Positions 22,801-33,880 are shown, counted from the stretch's first letter. The stretch: 64,000 nt of DNA from Paralithodes platypus (GCA_032716605.1 CM064480.1:46493372-46557371), one strand, 5' to 3'. Notes: generated by a model from the letters alone, not told the origin. Numbers and translations: made by a program.

Positions 22801-23362
22801 GATAGGCTATCATCGTCGCTTCATCAAAGGCTATTCGACTGTACTTGCACCTTTAACTGGCTTATTATCTAAGGACAAGAAGTTCCGGTGGTCTCCTGAG
22901 TGTGCAGAGGTGTTTTCCTTGGTGAAACACCTGTTATGTACCCACCCCATACTCAGGGCCCTGGACTTCAGCAGACCTTTTCAGCTGGCGACTGATGCCA
23001 GTGGCGTAGGGGCTGGGGCTGTCTTGTTACAGACAGATGATGAAGGTATCGAACATCCAGTGAGTTTTTACAGTAAAAAATTCAATAGTGCACAGAGGAA
23101 TAACTCTGTAATTGAAAAAGAACTCCTGGCGATAGTGCTGGCGCTCAGGCACTTCGATGTATATGTTCCTGCTTTCGGACCAGTCGTAGTGGTTTATACC
23201 GATCATTACCCTCTGAAATTCTTGAATCAGTTTCATAACCGGAATATGAGGCTGACCAGGTGGTCACTCATGCTTCAGGAGTATAATCTGGACATACGCC
23301 ATATTGCCGGTTCTGATAACGTGATAGCGGATTGTCTATCAAGGGTGGATGATGTTGGTTAG
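19790..23362 (+). pseudogene. pol: Pol polyprotein: protease, integrase, reverse transcriptase, RNase H; one internal stop
   Basis: One frame of ~1,190 codons, in phase with gag, broken only by a TAA at 21371-21373. Domains in order: aspartic protease with 'LLRDTGAS' (catalytic Asp codon at 19916); integrase with an HHCC finger ('HDVPLAGH' ... 'CHTC', about 20785-20910) and a DD35E triad (Asp at 20999, Asp at 21176, Glu at 21284); integrase C-terminus with 'KYSGPYRVVRKV' (about 21690); gypsy-type RT with 'FLTKIDLVKGYWQVPL' and 'VYLDDVIIY' (YLDD at 22547-22558); RNase H with 'LATDASGVGAG', 'IEKELLAIV' and 'YTDHYPL', ending 'NVIADCLSRV'. Integrase before RT is unlike ordinary Ty3/gypsy (RT-RH-INT) and matches the Gmr1-like order. 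The premature stop falls within the integrase, after the triad, so this copy is probably inactive. Confidence 0.92.
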
Positions 23363-23685
23363 ACTGCCACAGGATTGAGGGTTGGGTGTGGAGGAAAATA
23401 GGCTGTCACTGTAGTTCAGCCGAAAAAAACAAATTAAAAAAGCAAAAACTTTATAAAAACTCTTTATTTTTATAACGTGTAGAATTTTGTATAAGATGTT
23501 GTATCAGTATATAAGTTGAATGTTTTCGCTTATTGTCGCCGAGTTAGTTGAACTTGCTCGGTGGAGCGCAACAGTCTTTATTTTTTTTATATATAGTGCC
23601 TTGTGTCGCAACAGTGTGTGGTACTATGAGAAGCTTTCTGTTAGATATGAAGAACTTAGTCAAGGGTCTTATATCTTGGGGGAGG
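23363..23685 (+). other. 3' untranslated region and polypurine tract
   Basis: Non-coding. The last bases before the right LTR, cttgggggagg (23675-23685), are the polypurine tract expected to prime plus-strand DNA synthesis. Confidence 0.8.
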
Positions 23686-25584
23686 TGTGACGCTTCTGCA
23701 TAGTAGCCACGTGCGGGCATGCGCGCGCGTCGGCTGCCCAGCCGTTTAGAAACCGGCTGGTGGCAGCCGGCCGGCCGGCTTTTCCTTAGTATATATCCTA
23801 CGACGATGTAACTAATGTCTGGGATATTCTTATGTTGTTTCACAGCTTGTAGCTGCCCTTATTCTTAACCAACGCATCTTAGTATATTTTATTCTCGATA
23901 GTTGATTGTTTCATTATAATATATAAGATGTAAGTCTATTGAGAGTGGGAGGAGACGAGCGGGAGAGAGAGACCGGCTGGGGGACGTTGCTTCGCGCGGA
24001 GAGTCTAGCTTGGGACGAGCCTGATGCTGCCACCTGCATTTGATTGCAACGTTAGGCTTAGTTTCGACTCACGCACGGGGTAGACGATTTTGACCCGGCA
24101 ACTGTGTTGAGTGTTGCCAAGCATGGGATGTATTTTGCATGCCTAGGGTGGGGTCCAGACAGATTCAAGACTCAGAGCTCACCTCACTGTCGTACCCTTC
24201 GGACCCCCTTGATATCTATCCCTCTCAACCCCACTTAGAAACTTTCTCTCTTACTTTGTATACCTTCCTTCCACTACTTCACCAATCTATTTAATTATCC
24301 CATCCCCTTGATAGACCTTATATCTATTATTGTATTAACGACGAGCTCTCAGATAACTAGATAGGATTTTGGGCTTTATGCGGAGATGTAATTGTTAATG
24401 AGACCTAGGAAGCTTTTTTGTTGTCTCATATTTGGTGGTTTCATGCTTGCTAGTGTGTTCTTGTGTCAGGTTAGCAGGGGCTAGACCGGAGGGGAGGCTT
24501 TTTGCGATCCTTTAAGTAAAGTCTGCTGGTGCGAGTCCTGTGGACCCGCACGACTTTACTAGGATATCCGTGGGAGTCTGGGGGCATTTTCTTGTCTGTG
24601 TCCCTGTGTGTCTAGTGTTGTGTTGTGTGAGGGCCCTTGCCTAGTCCACTCAGCACTGCGCTAGCACGTCTTGCTTTTGTTTTAGGGTCGCCAGGAGAGA
24701 GTCAGATACTTGCGATCTGAGTCTCTCAAGAGAGCACCCTTTCAATTAGAGTAATTTGGCGCACAGACCTGGGAACGTCCCTAGGCTAGAGCAGGTGGCT
24801 CAGCCCGGGTATCCGAAGCCTATATCCTTCCGGCTAGACCTCTGCCACCTGGCAGATTAAAAGCTAGGGGTTTATGATCTCTGTATGCTTGTTATTGTGC
24901 CACAGTTTACCGTTTTTGTGAGCATTGTGAGTCAGGGTGTGGCTTAGAGACTCTGTCCGAGCAGGCTTGCCTGACTAAGAGTGAGAAGCACACCTGTATG
25001 TGGTTATGTTGCGAGTTGCTGCCTTTATTTAATTATACCTATGCCATTATACACTGTATGGCCTATCACTAGTATTTATTCCTGCTTATGAGTTAAGAGT
25101 TCTCTAAATCCGTAACGTACTTTCTTTGCTAAGCATCAGATCCTACAGTAGCCGCATGCAGTTTAGAAACCCGCATCTTTTCTACCTGTACGATGTTTTG
25201 AGGACTGTTTGCTTTCACCTTCTTTCACGCAGGGGTGATTAGTTGTATTAATTAACGTAACGTTAAATGTACTTTCTTCTAGTTTGTTATTAAATTGTTT
25301 CTGCAATTTAATTCCGTCATCTATCTTTTCCTTGAAGCTTTAAGTCAACTTAATTGTGTGATCTTTTATATAGCCTGCTTGACTATCAGCAGTCTATAGT
25401 GCGTGCACCCTGTAACCGAGTCATAGGATACCTCGTTGTCCAGGCAGGACTCTTGACGGTTTAGGGTGGTTTGTTGCTTGGGTTTATAGATAAGGGTTGG
25501 ATCTAGCGTTTTCCGTTGTTGCTTGTTGCCGCATACCTAGTCCAATAGAAAGAGCCCAGTGTTTATATATCCCAGGACGTAACA
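23686..25584 (+). repeat. Right LTR
   Basis: Copy of 16162-18058. Differences seen by eye include an extra GA pair in the gagaga run near 23965 and scattered transitions (for example cacgtg against cacatg near the start). Confidence 0.92.
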
Positions 25585-25640
25585 ATTGCTAAAGAAAAAG
25601 CCGCACCGACTACTGCAATAGATAAAATATAATACTAATT
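25585..25640 (-). pseudogene. Displaced 5' end of non-LTR element 3
   Basis: ATTG (25585-25588) duplicates 16158-16161. Read on the minus strand across the deleted LTR element, the codons run into the 'NIRGLHFN' endonuclease start without a stop. How far the element extends to the right is unclear. Confidence 0.55.
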
Positions 25641-26299
25641 AAATCATACTAATTGCCCGTCCATGCATTTTATTATGGTGTGTAATCAAATTGATGCGAA
25701 TATTTTATGTGTTATTATTTTTTGATTGTGGGTTTCATTAGACGATTTTATGGAGTTCAAAAATTACTTACTCGCCCGTACAAGTAACTGGTACGGTCGA
25801 GGTTAATAAGTGTTGTCAGATAATTCACAAAGTTTCGGACATTGACTAATACCTTGAGGGATAAGCACTTTTCCCAGTAACTATAAAGATACCAATAACA
25901 CTTTTTGAGCGAAAACCACTGGAATCTATGACAACACTTAATACCCCCGATTGTACACTACTACAGGATAAAATTGAGGCTATGATCATTGAATGAGGGG
26001 AAAGACTGATTCAGGCGTGTTTTTATGTCTCGATGGATCGTTTCAAAAAATTTCACCAGCTTGTCAAAATTGTTTATTAATGTTTGTACCACATTTCATT
26101 GCAGTTGACTGTACCTGTGATAGCCAGTAGGTAACTTGTGATTGTAATAACCCCCTTTATTTCTAGATATCTTTCCTAAGCTGATAAAATCGTCTGATGA
26201 TAGCCAGAATAAATGAAAAAAAGCATCTGAAACACTTTTAACCTAATTAATTCCTAGATAGCCTTCATAAGCTGATAAAATCGTCTAATGGTAGCCAGC
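25641..26299. other. Spacer with decayed family C foldback arms
   Basis: Two copies of the family C right arm (ctaagctgataaaatcgtct, followed by a 'tagccag' block) occur at about 26174-26208 and 26268-26298. The remainder shows nothing recognised. Confidence 0.45.
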
Positions 26300-26304
26300 A
26301 CGGT

Positions 26305-26515
26305 TTACAGTCTTTTCGCCCAAAGTCCGTTCACACAAACTTTGCAGTCCGTTCGCCCAAACGAGGAGGACCTCCTCGTTTGGGCGAACGCCCAATCAAA
26401 GAAGTTCGTTTGCCCAAACAAGGAAGTCCTTTCGCCCAAACAATGGTATTTTCGCCCAAACAATACAGTCTGTTTGCCCACACCTGTCTTGAAGGTCGTT
26501 CCCCCACACTCCTTA
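26305..26515. repeat. CGCCCAAAC minisatellite, site 1
   Basis: Degenerate ~20-26-bp units containing ttcgcccaaac. An internal palindrome is centred near 26370 (cgaggagg / cctcctcg). The same repeat in the opposite orientation is at 37410-37565. Confidence 0.75.
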
Positions 26516-26770
26516 TTGGTTTCCAAAGGCTGCATATGTATTATTTTTCTAGTTTAATGATAAAATGTTGTCTATTCATAATATAATGTTGCTGTAAATA
26601 TGTTTTATATACCTAACTTCTATTTTACCTCCCTTCAAGTAATGTACAGGTATTACCGTAACGACTGTGTCACGGAAACTATATACAAATGTTTGTAGAA
26701 TCACCACAGGTGTGAAATAATGAATCCTAGCAATAACTTGTCTCCTCTCTTTCCTTTTGTCTCATTATCT
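26516..26770. other. Unassigned spacer
   Basis: AT-rich, no ORF or repeat recognised. Confidence 0.4.
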
Positions 26771-26771
26771 C

Positions 26772-26839
<68 letters not shown>
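26771..26839. repeat. (TC)n microsatellite
   Basis: Near-perfect CT dinucleotide tract of about 68 bp. Confidence 0.95.
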
Positions 26840-26841
<2 letters not shown>

Positions 26842-27420
26842 GAGGGAGCTCAATGCTAAGTAGAAAACGTAACTATATATTAATATGATTATAGGAATTC
26901 AAAATTAAGAGATAAAATTGTTTTCATCGCTCTCCGGACAATGAGAGATATCTCCCAAGATAAATAAATTCGGACACCTATTGATGTATCTATCTATACA
27001 TTCATTCCACGGCAATATAACATTGGTTGTCAAGATTCCGATGAAACAATTCGTTAACTTGATTTTGTTATGTACATTTATTTGTAGTTAACCCTACCAA
27101 GGTCCTATAACCTCACGATATACTAAAGATGTCTGAGAAACCACATACAGCTTAAGAACGAATTTACAATAATAACATTGTAAATACATAAGTGGGAGGT
27201 ACCGGTACGTCAGAAAAAGCTAATCCATCGTGAAAAACTATTTAAATTTCGATGACAAAAATTAAAAGTTGACGTAAAACCCACTGCCTCAGTAGATTAG
27301 TCCATATTCCCTCCCCCCACCCCCATCTCACCTCCCTATTTGTATATCTATATATTCCAATTACATTGGCTGTGACGCTTCCAGTTAAATAATTAATTTA
27401 TTATTTTTTGTCTCATTATG
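26840..27420. other. Unassigned spacer
   Basis: No coding sequence or repeat that I can support. Confidence 0.4.

Positions 27421-27468
<48 letters not shown>
27421..27468. repeat. (TC)n/(TA)n compound microsatellite
   Basis: A short CT tract runs directly into a TA tract. Confidence 0.9.
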
Positions 27469-27470
<2 letters not shown>

Positions 27471-27569
27471 TAATTGCAAGCAATTGGTTACGGAAATCCA
27501 TCCTATCCCTAATAATGAATATATCATAGGTATTGGTAGTATATATTAACAATGACAAAAATATGATAT

Positions 27570-27684
27570 AATTTAATTAAATATCAGTAAGGCATTCGAT
27601 AAAGTCCCCCCACGAAAGATTACTGGGGAAAATAGAAGCTCATAGAGTAGGGGGAACTCTATTGAGATTGACAAGTTAATGGTA
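27570..27684 (+). pseudogene. CR1-like RT fragment, left piece
   Basis: Encodes 'ISKAFDKVP' followed by degraded sequence aligning with the start of the RT at 32750-32860. It stops at the TA that flanks the inserted inverted-repeat element; the continuation is at 29602. Confidence 0.7.
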
Positions 27685-29601
27685 CAGTCGTCAGGGTTAA
27701 TTCGTTTAATTTTCCCTGTTAGTAGCACTGCACGGCAGAGAGGTATCCACACCCCCACCTAAACCCTCCGATTTTCTCTTCGACCCCAGAACTACACCCA
27801 CCCTTCCTTCTCTCGCTCTTACCCAGCTAAGAGCTACTTCTAGCACCTCACCGATTACATTTATTCTGAACACCTGATGAAGGAATGGAGTATTTCACAC
27901 ACATCTCTCGACCACCATCTCCTGCACATTAAAAATATGAAATAAACGAAACTTATAACCTGAAGCTGCTAATTACTACCGTTACTAGTAGGGTTAACGT
28001 TACTGTATAGTGATATGGATATACCAGGTATGAGGGGTAGATATACACACTTATATAATTATAAAATAAAGGTATAATTAGATTAATTGGTTATACACGA
28101 AACTGTTATTCGGAGTGGTATTGTAGTAGAATAATTATAGATCAGTTCAATATTATAACTCTTGCAGTTAGTCTGGGATATAATAAATTAGCGTTATATA
28201 GTTATTAAGTGATTATTCTTAACAGGTGTAAATTCAAATTATCTTGAAAGTTATCTCAAGAGAATAAGCTTGAATAGGCCTGAAGCTTTCAATAGTATCA
28301 TGTGGAGTAGATACTCTACGGCTTGCCATTACTCAGGACGTATTTAACACAATTTGCTAATTGTGTCAACCCTTATTGCTACATAGCCATAGCGGATGCC
28401 CCCCTTAACTTGGTTACAACACAAGATACCTGATAAAATAGGGTAACCTTATGGCAAGGTTTTAAGGGTAAGGTAGCACAATGAATAAGTCCTTCCCTAA
28501 TGTATGGGTGAACGTAAGTTTTGAGGGAAATGGAACTTTAAAATAAGACCCTCCCTAAGGGATAGATGAGCGTATGAGTGCCCGAGGGGTACTTAGTAAA
28601 AATAGGGCATATACTGTATATTGGTTATCAACCCTTCAGGATTATTTAGCCTGTTTAAGTCAAGTAATATTTTCAAAGCTGGAGCCTCTTTTCAGAAACT
28701 ACAGTACCTTGCCTGAGGGTAGTTCGTGTCCCGTTAATATAGAGTAGTTTTACATTATGACCAATTAGGAAAGCAATATGGCCTGATGATTGGGTAGATA
28801 ACTATGAAGAGTGTTGAATTTACGTAATGCAGTCACATGGCCGACTCACGGGGCACATTCTCGGCAATAATGCATAGCATGTATTGGCAAATTGGCTGTT
28901 TACACTTAATGAGTCCTGAATTGTCTGGAAGCAGTGAGATTTGTGGTGAAAATTATTAAGCAAATGTTTAGTTCTCTGTATACGGTGATAATAGGTAGTT
29001 ATATTAGTATTAAATAATTGTATGGTTTATTTTGTGTGTTTATTGAAGGGAGAGACACAGACGGTCCTCGTTGTCTCAAGCTTGTTACGTAGCCGAGCCT
29101 GAGCCATTATACAACGATGAAAAGGAAATACAACTTCGCGTGGGTTAGTTTGGCAGCTATATTAGAGTATGATAGTTCAACAGTATTAAACCATCAGTGA
29201 ATCGGTATGAAGCTTTCAGGTTTCAATGGTAGGCCTAAATGTATCGGTATGAATCACTTGAATCATATGTAAGGTTTTCGTCGAACATTCCCCCCCCCCC
29301 CCCTCCTCTCTCTCGCTCTCTCTCTTGCTTTCAAATTTAGCAAAGTTCATACTTAACTCTACCTATGATACATTGCATTCCTTCATTAGTTGTTCAGAAT
29401 ACATGCAATGTATCCAGAAGTAGCTGGGTGAGAGCGAGAGAAAGGAGGGTTGGTGTAGTTCTGGGGTCGGAGAGAAAATGGAAGGGTTTCGGTGGGGGTT
29501 TGGAACCAACAAGGAAAGGGGGTAGAGGGGATACCTCTCCACCGTGCAGTGCTACTAACGCCAAGTCCAGGGGAAATGAAACTAATTAATCCTGACGACT
29601 G
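27685..29601. mobile_element. 1.9-kb terminal-inverted-repeat element with TA target duplication
   Basis: Ends are CAGTCGTCAGG and CCTGACGACTG, each flanked by TA (27683-27684 and 29602-29603). The inverted repeats extend about 170-200 bp inward with moderate divergence (for example gtagcactgcacgg, agaactacac). Deleting the element and one TA joins two halves of a CR1-like element, which confirms the boundaries. CAGT termini and a TA target fit the Tc1/mariner superfamily. No transposase frame is present, so it is non-autonomous or decayed. Confidence 0.82.
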
Positions 29602-30057
29602 TACATTGGTAGGAAGCAAAGAGTTGGCATGATTGGTATACAATAAGATTGGGGTATATTTAAGAGTCCCACAAGGATCTGTTTTATGTTAAAGACCTTG
29701 TTGTAGGAATAACTAGCAAAATCAATAAATTTGCAGATTACACTAAACTGGGAAGATAGGCTATTTCTGATAATGATATTCAAGGCTCTCCAGTAAGTTG
29801 GCAGATGAAGTTCAATGTAGATAAATACAGTGTAGTACAATTTGGGATATACATAGACAATGCAACATATATACTCGATAACATGTATATATGTAACTCA
29901 GATAATGAAAATGATTTGGGAGTCATCGTCAACAGTGATCTGAAATCAATGCATCAGTGTTCGAAATAAGGCAAAGAGTTCTTGGATCTATATCTAGAAG
30001 CATGAATAACAGAACAGCAGGCGTAATATCTTGAAACATTATCTAGCGTTAGTGAGG

Positions 30058-30058
<1 letters not shown>
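29602..30058 (+). pseudogene. CR1-like RT fragment, right piece
   Basis: Resumes with codons matching 'LIGRKQRV', then 'KINKFADYTKL' (damaged FADD), 'WQMKFNVDKY' and 'LGVIVNSDLK'. It is parallel to 32860-33370, with many stops. It is broken at a TA tract where a family 1 non-LTR copy is inserted. Confidence 0.75.

Positions 30059-30102
<44 letters not shown>
30059..30102. repeat. (TA)n microsatellite
   Basis: About 44 bp of TA, adjacent to the 3' end of the minus-strand retroelement copy that follows. Confidence 0.95.
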
Positions 30103-30112
<10 letters not shown>

Positions 30113-30815
30113 ACTATGTGAGTGAAGGAGACAAAAGGCAGAACTGGCTGTGACGAGTGCCTCCCCATAGTTGAGCGAGTGACGGCTACAATCAAGGGAC
30201 GTTCGAGCCAAAATGCCTGGACAGGCGGAATTTGAAGCAATTTTAGTCATAGGATGAGGAAAAGACTGATTCTGGGAGAGAGTTCCAAAGTTCAGCTGTT
30301 GTATAGAAGAAAGATTGATAATAATGCTCTTGGGTTGGATAGTTGTACAGAGTAGGGGTGGGATTGTGTTGCAGGACGGGTGCTACGTGCTCTACGAAGA
30401 GGGGGTGGAATACACTGAAATATCTCTGAGGAACACTGATTATTGTAATAGCGGTAGAATAGTGAGAGAGATGCAACATTGTGGCAAAGAGAGAGAGAGA
30501 GAGAGACTGCAGATAATTGGTGAGTGGATGTGAGCTAATGAGATGGAAGGCTTTCTTTTCTACTGTTTCTAGAATTGCTGTGTCAGAGGATCCTCCCCAC
30601 ACGTGTAAACAATACTCAATACACCGTGCCCCTGTACAGAGCAAGAAGCTGCACAGGGGTAAAGAATCCCTAGAGGTGATTGAGCACACCCAGCTTCTGG
30701 GAAGCTGTTTTAGCATGAATGGTAATGTGATCTTTCCAAGAGAGATCAGCAGAAAAAGAGATACCGAGAATATTAAGAGAAGATGAGGGGTTTATTTGTA
30801 TATTATTAAAAATCA
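30103..30815 (-). pseudogene. Non-LTR retrotransposon, family 1 copy 4, 5'-truncated
   Basis: Minus-strand 3' third of family 1. From 30815 down it reads sequence aligning with 7808-8515 of copy 2, including the C-terminal 'YCLHVWGGSSDTAILE' and 'ELWNSLPESVFSSSYD'. Several frame breaks. Its 3' end meets the TA tract. Confidence 0.85.
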
Positions 30816-30984
30816 TTGACAGATGGTACAACAATGGAGGTTTTTATAACAACCTAGACCCCACTGCCGAAAATGTCATAACTATTTACTTTAAATCCTT
30901 CTTCTCAACGGCTTATAAGGAAGATGAAAGAATCATGTAACAGACCATCAAAAGGAACATCCAACCTACTGAAGCCAACGCCAG

Positions 30985-31354
30985 AATCAACATAATTAAT
31001 TACTATCAGAACAAGAAGACTTCAAATTTCCTACTGAAGAATAATACCACGCAGACTGACAATTATCTTCGAAAATCTCATGGCATCTATAGGTACACCT
31101 GTAAATTTGGGGACTGTGCAACCCATCCTTCCACCTATATTGGTATGACAACCATGAAGTTTTCACGTCGGTTGCCTTATCATTTATCTTCAGGAGTCCC
31201 TAAGTCACACCACAAAGATGAACACCATGCGACCTTGAAAAGAGAGATCTTGGTGGAGAACACAGAAATCTTAGCAATTAATCAAGATCAAAGAAGATTG
31301 CCCATCGTAGAAGCTCTTTTCGTAAAAGAGTTATCGCCCAACTTAAATACATAA
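30985..31354 (+). pseudogene. GIY-YIG endonuclease domain of Penelope-like element 2
   Basis: The reading frame gives 'IYRYTCKFGDC', 'STYIGMTTMKFSRRLPYHL' and 'DQRRLPIVEALFVKELSP', ending at a TAA at 31352. This corresponds to the C-terminal domain of element 1 ('SYIGMTQTRLSRRL', 'RRLPILEALYIQ'). The Tyr-Ile-Gly-Met block, the arginine region and the glutamate of 'VEAL' are kept. The RT is missing; the stretch 30830-30985 is a decayed remnant of the linker. Confidence 0.8.
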
Positions 31355-31586
31355 GCCGAAAATATGCAAGCCCTTCCCAGCATGAAAAGAACCTGTCTTA
31401 ATGAAGTAGGGAGGGATACTGATTAGGTCACATCGGCCAGCCAATAGGAGGGCTCCTGATGAGGTCTCACTAGCCAACATGCCACCTCACGGCTAGCCAA
31501 TCAGAAACCTTTAAACCAGATCACTTTCCAAGTGTAGGGTATAATTATAAGCTCACTACCTCACAACATTCCTCATTCACTTTCTT

Positions 31587-31628
31587 GCTACTGAAGAAGT
31601 GCCATGAGGCATGCAAACGCGTTCTAGC
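31587..31628 (+). ncRNA. Hammerhead-ribozyme-like fold, Penelope-like element 2
   Basis: GCTA, core CTGAAGA (matches CUGANGA exactly), stem II GTGCC-ATGA-GGCAT, then GCA where GAA is expected, stem III AAC-GC-GTT, cleavage-site C at 31624, and TAGC, which pairs with the opening GCTA to form stem I. All three helices are visible. The single core change (A13 to C) would probably abolish or strongly reduce self-cleavage. Confidence 0.65.
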
Positions 31629-31785
31629 TAAATACCATGTACGTAAAATCCTACAGTACCAACCAAAACTACTTTTGGAGAGATCATCAGACAACTTCCT
31701 ACGGCAGGCAAGAATACTCTCAGAAAAAGAGAAAAGATAGACAAGAAGCCCTGTAACAACCAACTTGCCATAACCTTCAATTAAA

Positions 31786-31844
31786 TATGCCCATAATTAT
31801 ATATATAATTATATATACAAAAAAAAAATACACATACCGGTATA

Positions 31845-31882
<38 letters not shown>
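31786..31882. repeat. TA-rich tract after Penelope-like element 2
   Basis: TA runs interrupted by an A-run and an accggt motif. Confidence 0.85.
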
Positions 31883-31883
<1 letters not shown>

Positions 31884-32345
31884 CAGGGTGTCCCGAAATA
31901 GACGTGCCAAACTTCAGGATATGAATGTATAGATAATTCTAAGCATAAAATGTTATATAACAAACATTCTAAATCTCAACGAATTAAGAGGTATTGAAGG
32001 TTATATATAGTGTCCTCCCCCACATCGCTGTAATGGACTCTTTCATGTAAAATAGTTTCCATGTTTATAAGGTAATTGTATCATCCACGTGATGCATGTT
32101 TGCTTGAAGAAAGTAAAGAAAGTAATTTTCAAGTACATTGGTAATGCAGTATATTAATTTGACTGTGATGAGGTATGAATAAGTGTGCAACCTATTGCGT
32201 AAAGTATATATTCCTAGTGTAATATATACAACACTTTTTACCATGAAATATTAAGAGCATCATTCTCAAAAACTACTTGCCATAAAATATCTGATGTGCA
32301 CTGCTAAAAAAACAATTTACTATAAATGAGGGCGTTCGTTTTGCA
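31883..32345. other. Unassigned spacer
   Basis: It starts with tgtcccgaaatagacgtg, a motif I cannot assign. No ORF. Confidence 0.35.
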
Positions 32346-32355
32346 TAAATAGTTT

Positions 32356-32392
32356 ATGTTAGTGTGTGTGTGTGTGTGTGTGTGAATGTGTG
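32356..32392. repeat. (TG)n microsatellite
   Basis: Short GT tract. Confidence 0.85.
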
Positions 32393-32644
32393 TGCCGATC
32401 ATACATCTGAGAGAGGTGTAGATTATCGTACAAAATGAGTCAACTTCCGGAGGGCATTTCTATTATAGCAACCACGCTAAAGGGGATCTTTTGCATTCGT
32501 AGCAGTAGCTAGACTAAAGGACTTAAAACAATAGTTTACACAATTGATAACACAAAAGTTTAATTGGAAAGCGTCAGACTAGAGTTAACGAGTTTAACAC
32601 ACACAAAATTAAAATTCACTTAGAAATGTTCAAGTTACTTAAAT

Positions 32645-33820
32645 CCTCTCATCATGGATTCACTCCATGACGATCCTGCCTAACAAATTTACTCAGTTTT
32701 TTCTCCGAGGTATATGAAGCGGTAGATAACGACAAGTCATATGATATAGTTTACTTAGACTCCAGTAAGGCCTTTGATAAAGTTCCACATGAAAGGCTGA
32801 TAAGGAAGAGAGATGGTATTGGGGGGGATGCTATTTAAGTGGATTAGGTCATGGCTGATTGGTAGGAAGCAGAGAGTCAGTATCAATGGTGTAAAATCGG
32901 ACTGGGGAATAGGTAAAAGTGGGGTCCCCCAAGGGTCGGCTTTGGGGCCCCTTCTGTTCATTATCTACATAAATGATCTTGACTCAGACACAAACAGTAG
33001 GATCAATAAATTTGCTGATGATACTAAAATGGGTAGGATAATAGAGTCAGCTAGAGACAGGAAATATCTTCAAAAGGATTTCGATAATTTGCACGAGTTG
33101 TCCATAAATTGGCAGATGAGTTTCAATGTAGACAAATGTAAGGTATTAAGGATTGGAAATCGTAATTTAGAAGCGAAATACAAACTAGACAATGTAGAAT
33201 TGGATAACTCAGAGTGTGAGAAGGATCTGGGGGTGCTCGTTAGTAATGATCTGAAACCCAGAAGACAATGTATAAGTGTTAGGAACAGGGCAAATAGAGT
33301 TCTAGGATTCATATCTAGGAGTGTTAGTAACAGGACTGCCAAAGTTTTCTTAAAACTATACTTAGCACTAGTAAGACCCCATTTAGACTATGCTGTCCAA
33401 TTTTGGTGCCCTTATTACAGAATGGATATCGACCCTTTAGAGGTAGTCCAAAGAAAAACGACGAAAATTATACATAATATTATAAACTTGTCGTATGAGG
33501 AGAGGTTGAAAGCCTTAGGTTTGTACTCACTAGAAAGACGAAGATGTAGGGAAGACATGTTAGAGATATTTAAATGGATAACAGGTATAAATAAGGGCGA
33601 TATAAATGAGGTATTCAAGCTAAAGAACGGCGACATAACCCGTTCAAATGGTTTCAAGTTAGATAAGTTTAGATTTAGGAAAGATATAGGAAAGCACTGG
33701 TTTGGGAACAGAGTTGTTGACATGTGGAATGGACTGGCCAGAGCAGTGATTAGCTCAAGAACAGTTGAAAGTTTTAAGCGAAAGTTAGATTCCCATATGG
33801 ATGATATGAGCTGGGTGTGA
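32645..33820 (+). pseudogene. CR1-like reverse transcriptase, C-terminal two thirds
   Basis: The first part (32645-32818) gives 'DIVYLDSSKAFDKVPHERL'. The frame changes in the ggtattggggggg stretch (32814-32826), after which 335 codons are open (32813-33820). Motifs: 'WIRSWLIGRKQRV', 'SGVPQGSALGPLLF', 'NKFADDTKMG' (catalytic FADD) and 'WQMSFNVDKCKVL'. The C-terminal thumb-like part has 'YLALVRPHLDYAVQFWCPYY' and 'WFGNRVVDMWNGL'. No endonuclease remains. It is close to the element at 45736-48067 in layout. Confidence 0.88.
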
Positions 33821-33880
33821 ATGGGAGCTGCCTCGTGTGGGCCGCATGGCCTTATGCAGATCTTATGTTCTTATGTAAAA
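32645..33880 (+). mobile_element. CR1-like non-LTR element, 5'-truncated
   Basis: Begins in the RT ('HHGF.PSRSCLTNL') and runs through the C-terminus to a short 3' untranslated region. The 3' end has octamer-like ttcttatg repeats (33862-33877), as at 37055-37074. CR1 elements characteristically end in short direct repeats rather than poly(A). Confidence 0.85.

Larger units (their letters stand above)
16162..25584 (+). mobile_element. Gypsy-related LTR retrotransposon with integrase before reverse transcriptase (Gmr1-like order)
   Basis: 9,423 bp with two LTRs of 1,897 and 1,899 bp (TGTGAC...GTAACA), a primer-binding-site candidate, gag, an in-frame amber codon, pol, a polypurine tract and a 4-bp ATTG duplication. 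Pol order is protease, integrase, reverse transcriptase, RNase H. The RT (YLDD) and the integrase with a GPY-type C-terminus are gypsy-like. The order is that of copia and of the Gmr1-like gypsy group. There is no envelope gene. The LTRs differ at about 15 positions plus one 2-bp indel by hand count, under 1%, so the insertion is recent. Confidence 0.92.
30816..31785 (+). mobile_element. Penelope-like element 2, 3' part
   Basis: 5'-truncated element with the RT-endonuclease linker, GIY-YIG domain, 3' untranslated region with a hammerhead-like fold, and a TA-rich end. It is strongly diverged from Penelope-like element 1 and so belongs to a different subfamily. Orientation is opposite to element 1. 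Confidence 0.8.
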
